DNA of 64,000 bases from Odontocerum albicorne (Eukaryota; Arthropoda; Insecta; Trichoptera; Odontoceridae), in assembly GCA_949825065.1 (NCBI GenBank), contig OX463852.1, positions 14,484,127-14,548,126 of the forward strand, given 5' to 3'. Shown piece by piece: positions 44,881-59,104 of the stretch (its first letter is position 1; each line of letters begins with the position of its first letter). Below the pieces are notes generated by a model. It saw only the letters and a program-made list of their open reading frames with translations. It ran no database searches and was not told the origin of the DNA. The position numbers and the translations under genes are program-made.

Positions 44881-45400
44881 AGTGGACACTCACATTATAC
44901 GGATCTGGGTTTGTTGCCTGCCTGTCATTTGTCGTAACTCTAGTAAACTAGACAGTGCTCTAACGGTGAGTATTCAAGTTTATCAAGCAGATGTTTCTGG
45001 TTCGATTACTAGCGAATCTAATTCTAAACTCGTTCTACTCTTAGATAATTTTAAATCTGAATTTGTGTTTTATTTCTGAGGCTTGTACGCTGCTTATTAT
45101 AAAATTGAGAAGTGCTATTAAGCAACACAAAAATAACGCTATATAAAACTGATTATGATGGTATCGGCAGATTAAAACCTGTTGATTGTCTTGGAAACTC
45201 AATGTGTTTGTCACAGGAACTTTGGATTTAATTTGTCGAGTGTGTGTGTACCTGCTGAAGTGCAACAGCTTGCACACGATAAACCAATACATGCACAGGC
45301 GTCTTCCATTCACAAGATGGCTTACAAATATACTCGACCACGAGGGATATCCTATCGTATTGTAGTAAACTTGAATTTTATCTTTATCTATAAAATATAG
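44881..45400 (+). repeat. Families F and D, adjacent
   Basis: 44881-44960 is a family F copy (GGATCTGGGTTTGTTGCC). About 44945-45400 is family D: a CTAACGGTGAGTATTCAAG..GGTTCGATTA head-like start, CTCTTAGA.TTTTAAA body, and a 3' block GGAACTTTGGATTTAATTTGTCGAG...GGGATATCCTATCGTAT shared with 50.05-50.19 kb. Confidence 0.55.
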
Positions 45401-46249
45401 ATAGGTATGAGTAAATTAAAAAAATATATAAAAAAACAGATTTTTTGTATTTCACTTGATTTTTTTAGAATGTTAAATATTGATGTTTTCCTATAGATAT
45501 GACCATATATTTTTTTAGGTAAAAGATGAAAAATTTGTTAAGTTACGCGATATTATAACTATATAAGATATTGCATCCATTCAGTATGCGGCGTACCTTA
45601 ATCATTATTTTGTATTCTCATTGCGTTCATCTTCATATGAGAAACGTCAGTTGATGGTTTACTTGAAAGGAGCCGATCCGTTAGAGGAGAGGGAAGGATC
45701 ACATGCAACTTGGGTGCGCTGCCAGAATTTTAAATGTCATATTTCAAAACGTTTTTAGTCAAGCAGATTCAAGTGGAGATGCTCTTTTGAAATATAAGTT
45801 TGCTAATAATTTTGCGAATTGTATAAAAAAAAAGAAGAGGAAAATTAAATTAAAAGAGAATAAACGTACTTTTTTTTTGTTTAATGCGTGTGCTTCCATT
45901 ACAAGTTTGTAAACATATTAGTCATAAAGTAACAAAACTCACTTTTGAAAGATACTCTTTTGTTTTTTTAGTCAAGTTTCAGTATATAAGGTACATATAA
46001 AGTTAATAACTAAAGTTAATTATGAACACTTAACAAAACACAAAAAAATAAAAAAAGTTTACTTAAACAACAAGAAAATGCGTTATCTTTAAAGACAAAA
46101 TATGTATAGATATATTTTTTCTCATTTATTAAGACTGAGTGTACAACAAAATCCAGTCTTGTAATTTTTTTAATTCAATAGAATGATACATTTCAACGCT
46201 TTCGTACTGATGTGGCGGACATGTTCAAGAGCGTTACCAGGAAACAAAA
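45401..46249. other. AT-rich DNA, nothing recognised
   Basis: The 69-codon frame at 45703-45912 has no motif. Confidence 0.5.
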
Positions 46250-46480
46250 TTCCTTGACCCCATTAACCACGTCTTCGGGTTATAGAACCACTGGAGTAGG
46301 TACTGAAATCGCAGTTCATAATGGCAATACTGTCGCATGTGTAGATGCAAAAACTCTTGCAAACGTCTAGTGCACGCGAGCATACCAGATTTATTTTAAA
46401 AAATCGGGTACCATCGAGAATCGAACTTGAAACCTCCGGGTGCGAGATGAGCGTTTTATCAACAAAACCAAATTGATCGT
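46250..46480 (-). repeat. Chimeric SINE: tRNA head with alternative body (family E)
   Basis: The + strand shows CGTCTTCGGGTTATAGAACCACTGG (body) and then GAGAATCGAACTTGAAACC (antisense B box) and GAGCGTTTTATCAACAAAACC (antisense A box), as at 15.4-15.6 kb. Confidence 0.55.
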
Positions 46481-47681
46481 TGGTCTTCAGTTAGGTAATT
46501 CAATAGTTTTGTTTACTGGAGTCAAATAACAGGCTTGGATTTATATATGATAATTTGAGTGTCCACGTTAAATTGCATTGCTTTTGTGTTTTCTCAAATT
46601 GTGTTTATTTAGCAATTTTGTTTATTTTTTAATTTAAGTTGTTTATTTCACAATTATATACTGGTCGTATAAATAAATAAAATGAATGATTTTTTTAGTA
46701 CCGAGTACGTACATTTTTTTATCTTTTGCACTAGTTTTCTTCCATATTGAATATTGATATATTTTATAGTTCAAAAAAGTTTGAGAAACCGCTATCGATG
46801 TAATGTCTTAATGTGTTCCAATAAAATTACACTTAAGTATTTCATATTATTTATTTATAATCATTTATGGCTTTATAGATTGCTTATTGTTTTGATTGAA
46901 AAAAATGTCGTTCAATACCTTATCTTGCTAAAGTAGGCTAGGCACAGTCATATACAAAGTTATCGCTAGAATATTTGTTCTTGAAATGTATTGCCTTTTC
47001 TTGGCTATTAACATTCAATGTTTGTACAGAGCTCTGCATTGTATTTCCAATAGAATGTGGAAAAATCGTGAGTGGTTTGGCTTTAGCCGTGTTATGTAGC
47101 GTTGTAAAAATATGATTCATTTGTCCATAAATCAAGTGGCAGTGAATAAAAATCAAAACCGCGCAATTACCACTAAATCACTGTAGGCAATTTACTTCTT
47201 ACGTGTTATTAACTCTCAAATGAATATACTTGTGTTAAAATGCGTCTTCAACAGAAAATTGTTTATTTATGATAATTAGGTATGCCCTTGTGTTTTATTT
47301 ACAACACAATTTAAATCAAGGATATAAGAAAAAAAAAACTAACTTGACACACTGCAAAAACCACATGCGTTTTCCTATATTTAATGTTTAAGTCGAGTGT
47401 TTTTGAACATGCAATAAATTCTGTCCAATTTTTTTACTGTTATTGATAATTTATTGATTATTTTTTAATTGCTACAGCCTTTAAAAAATTCAAATTTCAA
47501 TCGAAAAAAAAATTTAACAAATTCAAATGAAAATAGCAATCAAGCAAACCTCAAAACTTATCACATGACAAAAATGAAAATCAACAATCCAATTGAAAAC
47601 CCTCAAAACTTGAAAGCGTTATTAATACGGAAAAACAAATCTGTACAAAATATAAAAAAAGGCTCGATCGCAAAACAAAAG
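46481..47681. other. AT-rich DNA, nothing recognised
   Basis: The frame 47469-47684 is Asn/Lys low complexity. Confidence 0.5.
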
Positions 47682-47850
47682 TAATATAGGTTATATTCAA
47701 TAATATCACGTTTAAAATACAATGTAATATAGGTTATATACTATAATAGCATGTATAAAAATACAATGTAATACAGGTTATATACAATAATATCATTATA
47801 AAAATAAAATGTAATACAGGTTATATACAATATGGTAATATGTATGAAAA
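47682..47850. repeat. Minisatellite, about 46-bp unit, about 3.5 copies
   Basis: Repeats of AATGTAATATAGGTTATATAC with AATAATATCA spacers. Confidence 0.8.
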
Positions 47851-49849
47851 AAGATAATTACAATCATTGGAGCTGATACTCTAAAAAATATACACAAAAA
47901 ATAATTAAATACTTCTTGCTTTTCTGTAAATTTTATATATTTGTAAAAACTTTCAAGAAGCTCGATTCTAAATCTATCTATCGATTAGTAAATAAGGTCA
48001 ATTTTCGAAAATGTGTTGAATTATTTCATTCCGCGTGTGAGTGCAGATGCTCGCAATAATTTTGTATGCGATTGTCGGCCACATTAAACAAAATTTTTGT
48101 TCCTAAATGATTAAAAACATATATTTTGCACGCAATCAATGAATCAACCATATACAATTATTTGCGTGTTCATTCATACAGCTATCATTATGTGGAAAAA
48201 TTTCACGCACATTTCAGACGTTTAATGTTGCGGAAATCGATAAAAAAAAAAACAGAAATAATGCACTGTCTATTGCATTCATTCTCGAGTCTCAATTTTT
48301 TAGTACTATCTTATTTTCTGATCATTTACAATATAATTGTACTATACCACCATTATTGGGCTTTCTTTGCTTTAGGAAGTTTTAAGTAAACTTGATATTA
48401 AAATATTAATTCAGGAAAAAAGTTCATAGTTTATTATGTTCATCGAAAGAAGTTGTTTACTCTAGTATGAATAAGTCACCATAAAAAAAACAAACTTGAA
48501 AATTTGTGTTGTTTTTAGATAGTCAACTTTTAATGATTCTTTCATTGATTTATTATTTCCGAGAAATATTATTTCAGGATTTATATAAATTCAGCTTCTG
48601 TTTTAATTGCTATTCATTCAAATTTAGGTGATTTCTATCAGTGAGCTCTGATACGTTGAGTACTTCTAATAATGTGTTTTTACAATTATTATATATAAAT
48701 TGATTATTTGTTAAAGAAAACTCAGTTTTAAGAGAATTTACAAAAAACATTATATGATCCAGAATATTTTATCTCGTCGTCAGTTCGTTTGCATGTTGCT
48801 TTAAAATAATAAGAAAACGCCGAAGAAAATATCTACAATTTTTCAAGAGTGTAAAATTTTATTTAAAAAATGGGGATTTTCATACATGAGGTATAAATTC
48901 TTAGCAAATGACAAAGCGATGTTTTTTGCATAAATCAATCAGTTTCAACAACACTGTATCATTTCTATCTGACTTAATATTTTTCAAAAGACAAATTCTT
49001 AGCTAAAGAGAATAATAAATTCGTTATATATGTGAAAAATATGCATTGTTTCAACAGTCCGAATTTAATGTCAACAAGAAATCCGACAAATTAATGCGTT
49101 TTTTATTTTCTATGAACGTTTTAAAAATAAATAGTGTCCGATAGTTCATATAATTTATAGTCTCTTGTTTTTTGATTCACTGAAAACAATAATTTAAGAA
49201 ATTCTGACAAATATTTTTGTTTATATTTAAATATACTAACTGAATTAACATTTTTTTTCTTCGAGTCAAATTTTTAACGAATATTTATGTTAAATATCCG
49301 AGTTTCCAAAGATAATTAAATATTCGATTTCAGTTTATTTCTGATTAAAACTAAGTTAATGATTTTATCGTATTAATCTAAAAACATTAATTGAAATAAA
49401 TATTTGGTTATTACTTGTATACGGAGTCACAAAATCATAATAGTGTAACATATAGCCTCGGGAGACAGGCAAAATCATGATTTTGTCAAAAAAGTATTTT
49501 TTTTAATGAATTATAAAATAAATCAAACTTCCCTCAGGGGGCTTACCGTTCCCATATGGTGTAGCGAACTCTGTTCTCCGAGCTTGTGGTGATCACCTTG
49601 AACCTACATTTCATGAAATTTCATTACAACACAAATAACACCTCTTTCCTTGGATTTCCTTTTCTGATTTTCCTATCATCGATGTCAGGTTATGATGCGT
49701 CAGATGGCATAATAAAACCAACCACCCATCAGACTTTTTGAAATATGAGACAAGTTTGTTTAAATCATACAGATAGGGTGTCGCCGCAAAACGACCGAAA
49801 TACATCGTCCTACCTCTGTGAATAGTCCGTTAGAAGATAGTTCCAGCAA
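47851..49849. other. AT-rich DNA, nothing recognised
   Basis: About 2 kb without a recognisable gene or repeat; frames at 48126 and 49611 are unsupported. Confidence 0.5.
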
Positions 49850-50195
49850 ACCGAAGAGTGTCGGGGGCTGTGTTCTAAGGGTTAGTATTTACGCTTATCA
49901 TGGGGATGCCCTTGGTTCGATTCCAAGCATATTAATTTCCAGAGTGGTTTACTCTTAGACTTAACTTATATGTTTCATATCATAATTTATAAAATCAGCG
50001 TTTTATAAAACTCTGCCTAACGAAAGGCTGGAGCGGATTAAACACTGGAACTTTGGGTTTGATCTGTCGAGATTGTGTACTTGCTAAAGTGCATCAGCGT
50101 GCATACTATAAACCGACACACACCAATCCACAATATGGCTGACAATCATACTCAATCACCAGAGATATCCTATCGTATCGGAGTGAACTTAAAAG
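49850..50195 (+). repeat. Family D repeat (tRNA-like head)
   Basis: GGGTTAGTATTTACGCTTATC, CTTGGTTCGATTCC (B box), CTCTTAGACTTAA and ATATCCTATCGTATCGG, parallel to 44.95-45.36 kb and in part 63.29-63.42 kb. The 119-codon frame running on from 50075 mostly lies in this repeat. Confidence 0.55.
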
Positions 50196-50914
50196 TTATC
50201 TTCGCTAACTGGAAACATACCCCATATAAAAAAGACATTCCGACACTTACCATAAGAATTAGGCGAAATGAAAGAAAACGATATTTCCCGTTTTATGGTA
50301 CTCTTAAGGTACATTTCTCTCGAACAAATTGCATCGTACTATTGGAAATTCCTTATAAATACGAGTACATATGTTATATGGGATACACTTTTAAACGGAT
50401 CATAGTTTCGGAGTCTACTGGCCACAATCGATGAAATTATAGTTTCGGAGTCTACTGGCCATAATCGATGAAATTCCGTTCTATAGAAATCTATCCTGAA
50501 GAGATGATGATTGCTAAGAAGAAGAAAAATTGAATCAATACATTTTATTCAACACTTGTTACGGTTTTTAAATTCCTCTTTAAAAAAGTAAATATATTAA
50601 TTTAGTTGTTCTTGAAAAATGCGTAACATTTATTTTTTGTCACTTTTCACATATTTTTGTTAAAAAGAAACAACATGCTAAAAGTGTCAAAATGGACATA
50701 CAGAGATTAATAGCTGGCAGTTTGTCACGAATGGTCACAACACAAAGACAATTTAACATGAATCGCCATATGATTGTATACTTATGTTTTTTCCATGCAC
50801 GGGTTTCATATCAATCTACCATTATTGTTAAAAAATGTGACGTTATTTTTTTATTTATATCATTTTGAAATTATGTCGACATTTTCATTAGTACATACAT
50901 ACCATCATGCCATT
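50196..50914. other. No gene; 39-bp tandem duplication
   Basis: TAGTTTCGGAGTCTACTGGCC is repeated at 50403 and 50442. The rest is AT-rich. Confidence 0.5.
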
Positions 50915-51255
50915 TTCGTGTCGGGATAGGCAGAGAGGATAAAGTATCAGATCTTTCCAGCTCGACACACATCGTTCATCTCTTTCACACCCATTCGACT
51001 TATCATACAACTTATACGATTTATCTGACGTTCGACGTTTCCTTCTTTCTAAATAGCATTAACTTGATCCAACCATACTTTCCTTGGTCTTCCTTTAACA
51101 CCCCTACTCCCATTTACACTATGTATGTGTATTGTTAGTATTTTTCCATTTATTCATTCTACATATCCAAACCATTATAGTTCTTTTTTCATCATATTCA
51201 ATACATCAGCCTTTAGTTCACATTAATCCCTAATCCATTAGTTTATTATGCTGTC
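50915..51255 (-). pseudogene. RTE-like C-terminal remnant
   Basis: Minus strand shows the WFG(Y)V box near 51165, KVWLDQVNAI near 51090-51060, and a terminal block with CV.ERDE and CRAGKI near 50975-50945. Confidence 0.55.
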
Positions 51256-51984
51256 ATAATCTTGAACTTTAATCGCTGATTAAGTAATGTGTTGAAACTT
51301 TTAAATTGAAATATTTCAGAAGTAAAATGTTAGTTATCAATTTGTGTCAGAAAATCGAAGATACTGAGATGCTTTTAAGTTAGTAATTTTTTAGAAAAGC
51401 ACCTTTGAGATGATATTATTTTTTTGAAACTTCTTTTTACTATAAATTTGATAAAGTTCGAGGAATTCAAAACTACGTATACCAAAAATTAGCACAACAA
51501 ATTTATTTTATCTACTTAATTTTCAGTAGCGTTTTTAACAGTTATATAACCTTAAAAAAGTAATTATTTTTGACGAATATTTGATTAAAATGTAAAGTTA
51601 TATTCTATTACACATATTATTGGCAAACAAATTATGTACATAATCGTTAAGTGTATAAACAGGCCGATAAACAGTGTCCTTGCAGATGTGAGTAGCGCGC
51701 CTATTAAGCTGATGATAGTTTGATATGATGGGAGTTGCTTTAGAAGCATTAAGTTGACGTGATTAAATGGTTTTTATATAATGTAGTGTTAAATATTCCG
51801 TGCGACGTTGAATTTCAGATATCTTATTTCGTACAATTCAATCAACAGACCTAAGGTCTTATTAGTTGGGAGTCTTGTGGTTGTTTCATTTTCATGTTTA
51901 TTAAGTTTTTATTTTATTTGATTGTATTTGTGTTTTTTTCATGATGACATCAGTTATCATGAGCCGTATACTATATGTTCTGAA
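51256..51984. other. AT-rich DNA, nothing recognised
   Basis: No gene or repeat was noticed. Confidence 0.5.
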
Positions 51985-52182
51985 TTATGCTGATTTTTTT
52001 AATTATTGTTAATATTTCACCTGTTTGCATTTCGTATGTATGCTGATTTTTTTAAACGTTGTTGATATTTCACCTGTGTGCATTTCGTATGTGTGCTGAG
52101 TTTTTTAAACAATTTTGATATTTCATCTGTATGTAATTTCGTGTGTGTGCTGATTATTTTATGTTGTTGATATTTTGTATTT
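51985..52182. repeat. Minisatellite, 53-bp unit, about 3.7 copies
   Basis: Units contain TGCTGATTTTTTTAAAC and GATATTTCACCTGT, with starts at 51988, 52041, 52094 and 52148. Confidence 0.85.
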
Positions 52183-52264
52183 TGTTTAATAAATGTTGCT
52201 ATGTATTGTAAAGACCACAGTGCCGTATATCTTTCCAATAAATAAATACCATTCTATAAAACTC

Positions 52265-52425
52265 CACCTTGAAAAAATACTCACAAGCGCTAGACATGTG
52301 CAAGTGTTATTTCAAAATGTACAGTGGAGAACCGTGAGTAATGTGCCTACTCGAATGGTTCTTCGTAATCCCCGGATCGGAAGACAGTCGTCTTATCAAC
52401 TAGGCAATGGAGGTAGTTACAGACT
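52265..52425. repeat. Family E body fragment next to an inverted SINE head
   Basis: ACAAGCGCTAGACATGTGCAAG matches 56.09 kb. CCCGGATCGGAAGACAGTCG and ATCAACTAGGCAATGGAGG are an antisense family A head. Confidence 0.5.
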
Positions 52426-53359
52426 TTATCATTAAATTAAAAAAATATTTTCAAAAACATTTTTTTTATTTGTCATTATTTCAAGTAGTGTAAACTGAGA
52501 TATATTTATTGATTTTAATGACCTTAGTTTTTTTACAAAAAGTTCAAAATCAATACAAATTATACAAAAAAAAAAACAAAAAGAAAAATAATTCTAATCA
52601 AAATTATAACTAAACAAACTTTAAAACACATAATATAACAAACATGGAAATCAACAAAATTTAAAAAAAACATTCATGTGTTGTATAAAATAGAAAAACA
52701 TATGGCACAATTATATTAAAAAAGTGCTTTTTAATTAAAAACTTTAAATGCACCTTGACAAATTAAAAAGCAAAACTTAAATCAATAAATCATCAAAATT
52801 AATATTTATAAATGATTAAGAAATGAAAGTTATAATCTATGTGACTATTTATTTTCTAGAAGAAATTTAAGTGATTTTTGTGGATACAGATATTGAACTC
52901 ACAAAAAACTTACAATATACCCGTAAAAGACCCTCGGGTCTATGCAGTTAATCTTCTTCAAAATAAATTCAATACAACTTAACGGATTATTACGTTTCAA
53001 CAATTTATCGGGTTAAAGGTTAAAAACAAATTTCAATTTTATTTATTTCCCATGGAACAGTTAATGGTTATGGTTGGTTTTAATTATTAGCAACTATCCC
53101 GATTTTTATTGCATCGATTGTAAAATATTGCTTGGATTTTAATGTGCCTACTTTGTATACGAGTTATTTCTTCGATCCTGGATGCAAAATGTCACGGCCG
53201 ATAGTTTTTAAGCATATTATTGTTGTGACTATACTCGCATTTTTTTTTGTTGGAAACACAAATTAAACAGAAAGTTATAAATTCACAATGACTATAAAAA
53301 AAGTGATGACTTTTTCCATAAAAATAAATTGAAATAAATTTATCTCCATTAATCGTTTT
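52426..53359. other. AT-rich DNA, nothing recognised
   Basis: A-rich with no gene. Confidence 0.5.
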
Positions 53360-53545
53360 ATGAGTGAGAGTTGTGGGAGAGGGATGCCAAAAAAATACAA
53401 GTATGTTGTTGGATCAAGTGAATTAAATTTTGAAAGATGGAAAGAACATTAAAAAAGAAACCAAAGCTGTTAACATATACGAGTATAATAAAGAGGCATG
53501 AATGTTGAAGAGGTGCAATATGCCTGCTCTGATAGTTAAGTGTGA
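53360..53545 (+). pseudogene. RTE-like C-terminal remnant, very decayed
   Basis: GTTGTTGGATCAAGTGAATTAA and GAATGTTGAAGAGGTGCAATATG echo the LDQVN and MNVEEV/MDVEDA blocks. Confidence 0.4.
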
Positions 53546-53894
53546 TGGTCTAACCGTTTTCATTACCAATTTATTGAAATTGTGTATTATCAATTGAAAT
53601 TAAAGAAACAATAAGCAAAGAATATGTAAAACGGTTCTGTTTTATATATTTTAAAAAGTTGGATAAGAGTTGATAAAAGTTGGATTAAATAAATTATTTT
53701 AGTAAAAGCTCAACTTGCTTCTGTAGCGTTCGACTTCATCCTCCATTGGTGATCAAACCATTTTTTAAATCTGGTTTTATATTATGCATGTAATAAGAAA
53801 ACGCTAATATGTCCGGCAGTGTAAAATACAAAATCATACAAATTCAAGTTTTTTTTTCTTAACACTTAACGACTAAGGTAATATTGGTTTTTTA
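53546..53894. other. AT-rich DNA, nothing recognised
   Basis: No gene or repeat was noticed. Confidence 0.5.
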
Positions 53895-54100
53895 TTACAC
53901 TTTTGTTACATGTCGTACAACCTGTCGGGTTTATCATCTTTTAATCTCTTTCAACTAACCAAAAAGGTGTTAAAGAATCCTTATGACAAAACTTGACAGG
54001 AGCCCCTTTTATTTTAAATTTAGATGCGAACGGAAACGAACTAAAATTCCTGTTTTGGTAGATAGGTGCTTATCAGGCTACGGAGGTCGTCAATATAATA
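53895..54100 (-). repeat. tRNA-head SINE (family A), decayed
   Basis: GTACAACCTGTCGGGTTTATC tail, CTTTCAACTAACCAAAAAGGTG, and head CTATCAGGCTACGGAGGTCGTC-like end. Confidence 0.6.
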
Positions 54101-55287
54101 TTTAACAGCAGAAAATGATCAATTTATTAAAAATTAATTGCTATTTCTAATTTTCTATTTTTTGTATTATATGGTTTCGAAATTATTTACATTTTTTTGT
54201 ATAATGTTCACCAGGAACATTTTTGACGTTATGAGGGTACAGCGATAACCGCAGGTCAATATTCGATAATTGGCAATAATTTTTGTTAACAGCAATACTT
54301 ACACAATTTGTTCATTGTTTCTTTCATGATAACTTCATGATTCTGGACGATTTTCGTCCATTTTTTTTACATGTTATTTATTAACAAATAAATATGTGTA
54401 ACATATGGTATGTAATACTCGTATATACATTATATTTTAACGTTTTTCAGTATAGTATTTATAATTAAACAAAAATAAATGTTTTTTTTAATAGAGTAAT
54501 ATAGGGTACAAATATTTGCTAAAGGTTTTACCTATATTTAAATTTATATCTCAACCAATCTTATTTATATGTTATGTTTTAATTATGAACTTACTTATTT
54601 TTTTATTTCCCACATTTCATTTTGTTTTTATATTTATAATCTTAAAATATAGTATATTTGATCTAACAATACGAAATTTTCCTTCGGACAACCTATTACA
54701 ATATTTTATGGTATTGAATATTCTGGTTAAGTGTTTTACATTATGTGAACTTTTAGTGTTAGTTTAAATACTCGTAATCGTGGTAAGTTAAATGTTTTCT
54801 TATTTGTTTAATTTATTGTCACCCTACTATCTCGTAGTCGTACTTCAAATAAGAAATGTTAGTGTTTCGTGAATATGGGATAATCGTCTCTTCATTGCCA
54901 AGACGTCAATTTTATTTTTATTCATAAACATTTTTAATGGTCAGTTTGCTGAACGTTTTAAAAGCGTACTTGCATTTTTATAGCCAAAGATAAGTTTTCA
55001 ATCGGCTTTGAACTTTCAATACACTGTTTAATTAGCTTACTAAAAACTTATCTTGTGATTGAATAAAAAATGGGTATATTATGCAATGACTGCTAATTAA
55101 AGGAGTTCTCGTACACTGTGCGTTAGCAAAATATGCTGGTAGTGATTTGACTTTTCTTATCATTAAAATATTGATGAATTATCTAAAATTAATTGAAATA
55201 TTGAAGTTAATATATTTTAGTCTTTTTTATACGAGTGCTAATTAAAAACTCTTTTCAAATTGAAACATTCTTTTTAAAAAGGCAGTA
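54101..55287. other. AT-rich DNA, nothing recognised
   Basis: The hydrophobic 83-codon frame at 54516-54767 is T-rich low complexity. Confidence 0.5.
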
Positions 55288-56038
55288 CAGTTATTCCTCC
55301 ATTAACGCGAGTGATTGGTTCTAGGAAAATAACACGTAAAAGGAGTCATTGAATGCTCAGTCTCTTGAATGCATTGTATAGATTATACATAACTTAATTT
55401 AGACTTTAAAGAAAATTACATTTAAAAATATCACACTTCGATGTAAAGCAATGTGAATAAAACATCTAGAATAAAATTCCAGGAGACAAATAACACAAAA
55501 GTCAAATAAAAAAGGAAATAAAGTATTTAACAGTACCTTGGGTGTATTGCTCACCATCAGGTTAATCAATGTGTAGCAACACTCATTTAATTTCCTTTTA
55601 AATGCAACAATTGAAATTCCGAATATGTCCAACTCAAAGAATCCCTTATTAAACGAAGAACAGACTTATACTGATAAATAACTTATGATAATTAAATATT
55701 TTTTTAACTCTTTGTATTTTAATATGTCTCGAAGTGGTTACTGATAACTAATAAAATACATATTTGGATGAGAGTTATACGATTGGTTTATACGGAGAGA
55801 AAAATATATAGAACTTTGTTTACTCTCACTGGATGAATCTTCCATTGTGACTGTTGTCGCTTTTCGAGTTGTAGCAAAACAAGAAACAAAATAATGGGAT
55901 GTTGCCAGTAAAAAAATATCGATTTAGCCATCAAATTATTACTTGATGTCACTATCATGCTTTTAAAATTAAAAACAAAATTAATCGCGTTTAAGAAAAT
56001 TTGTGTAAAAAGAGACCGCCTAAATAGAGGGATTACTG
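55288..56038. mobile_element. pogo/Tigger-like MITE, about 751 bp
   Basis: The left end CAGTTATTCCTCCATTAACGCG and the right end (reverse complement CAGTAATCCCTCTATTTAGGCGG) match the CAGTnnTCCCTCnnTTAnGCG style of pogo-like termini. A TA precedes the left end; the right TA is not intact. No transposase frame. Confidence 0.55.
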
Positions 56039-56079
56039 TTTATTGTATCCGAGATAAAGAAAGAGTCTCAATCTTGAAA

Positions 56080-56510
56080 ACAATACACACAGGCGCTAGA
56101 CTTTACATTCGTGCCAGCACTGTTGACGTACAATGACGAACCGCAAGTTCCGTGTCTTCTCCAGTGGTTTTAAACCCGAAGACTCGATTATTGGGACCGA
56201 AACTAATTCTGTCTCTGGGCCACGCTTTTAAATATGCTTTAATGACCAATTTGGATATGTTGAAGGGTACCACCATACGAGTATAAAATAGTGTATATTA
56301 CTCGTACATGTTGCTCAAATATTCTTGAAAATATTGAATTGTATTGTATTATACTTTCGTTGTATACAGTACAACCTGGTAGGCTTATTGCCATGTGGCA
56401 ATTTCTTTCAACCAACTAGAAAGATGTTAAAGAGACCTTAAGCGAAAGTCAGACTGGAATCCTTTTTTTTAAATGGTCACCAACTAGGCCATGGAGGTCA
56501 TCGAAAATAC
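56080..56510. repeat. Family E body followed by an inverted SINE (family A) copy
   Basis: 56085-56275 carries CGCTAGACTTTACATTCG and TTTAAACCCGAAGACTCGATTA. 56340-56510 is antisense family A: TTGTATTGTATTATACTTTCG tail, CCAACTAGAAAGATG and ACTAGGCCATGGAGGTC, with the tRNA B-box part deleted. Confidence 0.65.
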
Positions 56511-59104
56511 AACATATTACACGTTATTTATTTATTTCATATACACCTGTGATTGGATACGGACTCGAATTACGAATATAATTATTGGAATTCGTAAAAA
56601 TTAAATGATTTTGTAGAAAATATGCACTCATCGATATTAGTCTATCCATAACAGCAGGTATGTTGCAGTCAAATGATCGTATATTATCGTAAACTTTCGA
56701 TTTATTGACATGTTTTTATACGTTTTTGTGTCGTTTATCATCTCACACTCATCGTTAAAGAATTACGATAAAAAATGACTTGACATTAGCTAATGCAGTA
56801 TGATCTATTCGTAGTCATAATAATTGAATGAGTAGTGAACAGTTTCATAAACAACTCAACTCTATATATACGAAAATACATGAAAATTGTAATGGACAAA
56901 GCTATGCCGCAAGATGGGTATTGGGGGCCCCATTGGAGTCGGCCATCATTTAAGCCAACTCAACACGGCAAACATTCCGAAAAACGTTTTCAACTAGTAA
57001 ATAATTTTCGCCTTTATTGTAATTTTTCAATAGATGTAATACTAATAAGTTATTGAGAAATGCATACATACAGTGTACACACTTACAAGTGATATATACT
57101 ATAATCATGTATTTCTGTAGATATGCAATCATCATGATAGAACACAGATTAACCAATTATTATAAAGAAACTTTGAGTTAAGTACACTTAATGCTTGAAA
57201 GTCATTTTTGTTAACAAAGATTATGTAAAATGTTATTGCATTTTTGTCTTTTAACAGTGTTGCACAAACAATTCTAGTGAGAGTGGATTGCCCATAGAAA
57301 AAAGGTTTTCATTGTCGTATCGACCTGATTATGTGAGAATGCTTTTTCCTTAATGATCCTTCCTATTCAGTATTTTACCACCTCAATGTTATTTCAAGGT
57401 CTTATTAAAAGTCTCCTCCAGGCCCTGTTAAATAGCATATGGCAAGGCATTGTACATGTGACTGAATATCCACTATGGTTTGTTTCTCGCCGCACTCAAC
57501 ATTATCCTTCAAGTTTAAAGGCAACAGTCTGCATTTTAATCTGCATGAAGTTCCAAGTCCGGCGCCAGTTCATAGTTTAGTATGAAAGCTTTATAATTTT
57601 GTTCTGTAAACATGTCAAAAGCTAGAGAACAGAACAAAACTTGCATGAATGTGATCAGGACCACACTTCTGTTTTCTTTTAATCCAATAAAATTCAAGGA
57701 TATTCTAAAATCTTTCATTGATCCAAAGTCATTTAACCCACGCAAAAAAATATTAGCTCGCCCAAATGGAAGCCGATAATATTTCTCTTCTATTCAACTC
57801 GAAGCAGGACGTTTGAAAAATCATTATTTATTTAATTTTTTTATATTTATTTTTCATTCACACCGCCGCTTGTATTCCACACAAAACTATGAGAGCATGT
57901 TTATTTGTATGTTAAGTGTTGCATACGACGCGACATAAATCATAATTCAAGAGATAACACCAGAGAACTGGTTGGCAAACACCCAAAATGCTTATTACAG
58001 CATTCTGCATCATTATCTTAGCCGTTTACAACTAGAAACAGAGGCTCTAAAAACATACCTCGGGGTTTTACTAACATGATCAATTAAATTTGCCATCTAA
58101 ATTCGTTATTTAATGGTTATAATCTTGATATACTCGTATGTTCAAACATTAGATATACCATTGCACGTGAAAATTGTCCAGGAGAAGGTAGAATTATTAT
58201 TCATTATCTTGACATCCTAGTTTTAATATCTTTCTTTCAAATCTTATTTCATATAAATTCATTAAGTGGCACTTATGAGCTTGTATCAATTCGAAACATT
58301 ACAAAATAATTTTATATTGTCAGTGTTAATTAATGAAAATACAGTAACTACATTATAAGTCTAAAGTAAGTTACACATATAATCGGATTCAGTTTAAAAT
58401 TCTCTATAACTCATTTTTTCATGCCATAAATTTGACATAAGTATATATTATGTTATGTCTGCGTTTTTGTTACTTGTTTTAAGCTAGAAATCAAAAACAG
58501 TATTATTTTAAGCGAAAAAGCCGTATCAACGCAAAATGGCTTAACAAATCCCCTTAGAAAAAAATATGTTGACAATTTAAAGTATCCATAATTTTTGTCT
58601 ATAAAAATATATTCATACAGCTGCTAAATTCGTTTGATCTCTTGACGTTTTGTTATTACATATATTTGAAACAAAATGTTTCTAGTGCTTTATGAATAAC
58701 CCTTGGAAAGTCTCTGTTGAAACGATATTATCAAGTGATTTTAAATCTTAAGAATATTTTATGTTCTGTTAACTCCTATAAATATTTGTTATGAGTAGAC
58801 GAAGTAACATTTTTGTTTGTTTTTGTTTCAGGTAAAAAATTTCAGCTGCTTCTATCGTCATCTCCAATTTGATATTTTTTGTTGTAAGTAAATTTAGAAA
58901 AACTTTTCCTTGTATAATCAATATTAAAACTTTTGTTTTTTCCTATTTTGGTCTTGATTGAGATAAATTGAGACACCCAAGGGAACCTCAATAATAGTTG
59001 TATGCCTTAATAATGTACTGAATAACAATAGTTGGGCGACTGATAATATATTTATTCGTTTGTTATTTTCTCGTCGAAGCAGGCAGTAAAACAGAACACT
59101 TGGG
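56511..59104. other. AT-rich DNA, no gene recognised
   Basis: A less AT-rich patch at about 57350-57770 has broken frames on both strands that I cannot assign. The rest holds nothing visible. Confidence 0.45.

Noticed and set aside
54516..54767. Possible small membrane protein
   Set aside because: The hydrophobicity follows from T-rich DNA; no conserved motif, start context or neighbouring gene supports it.
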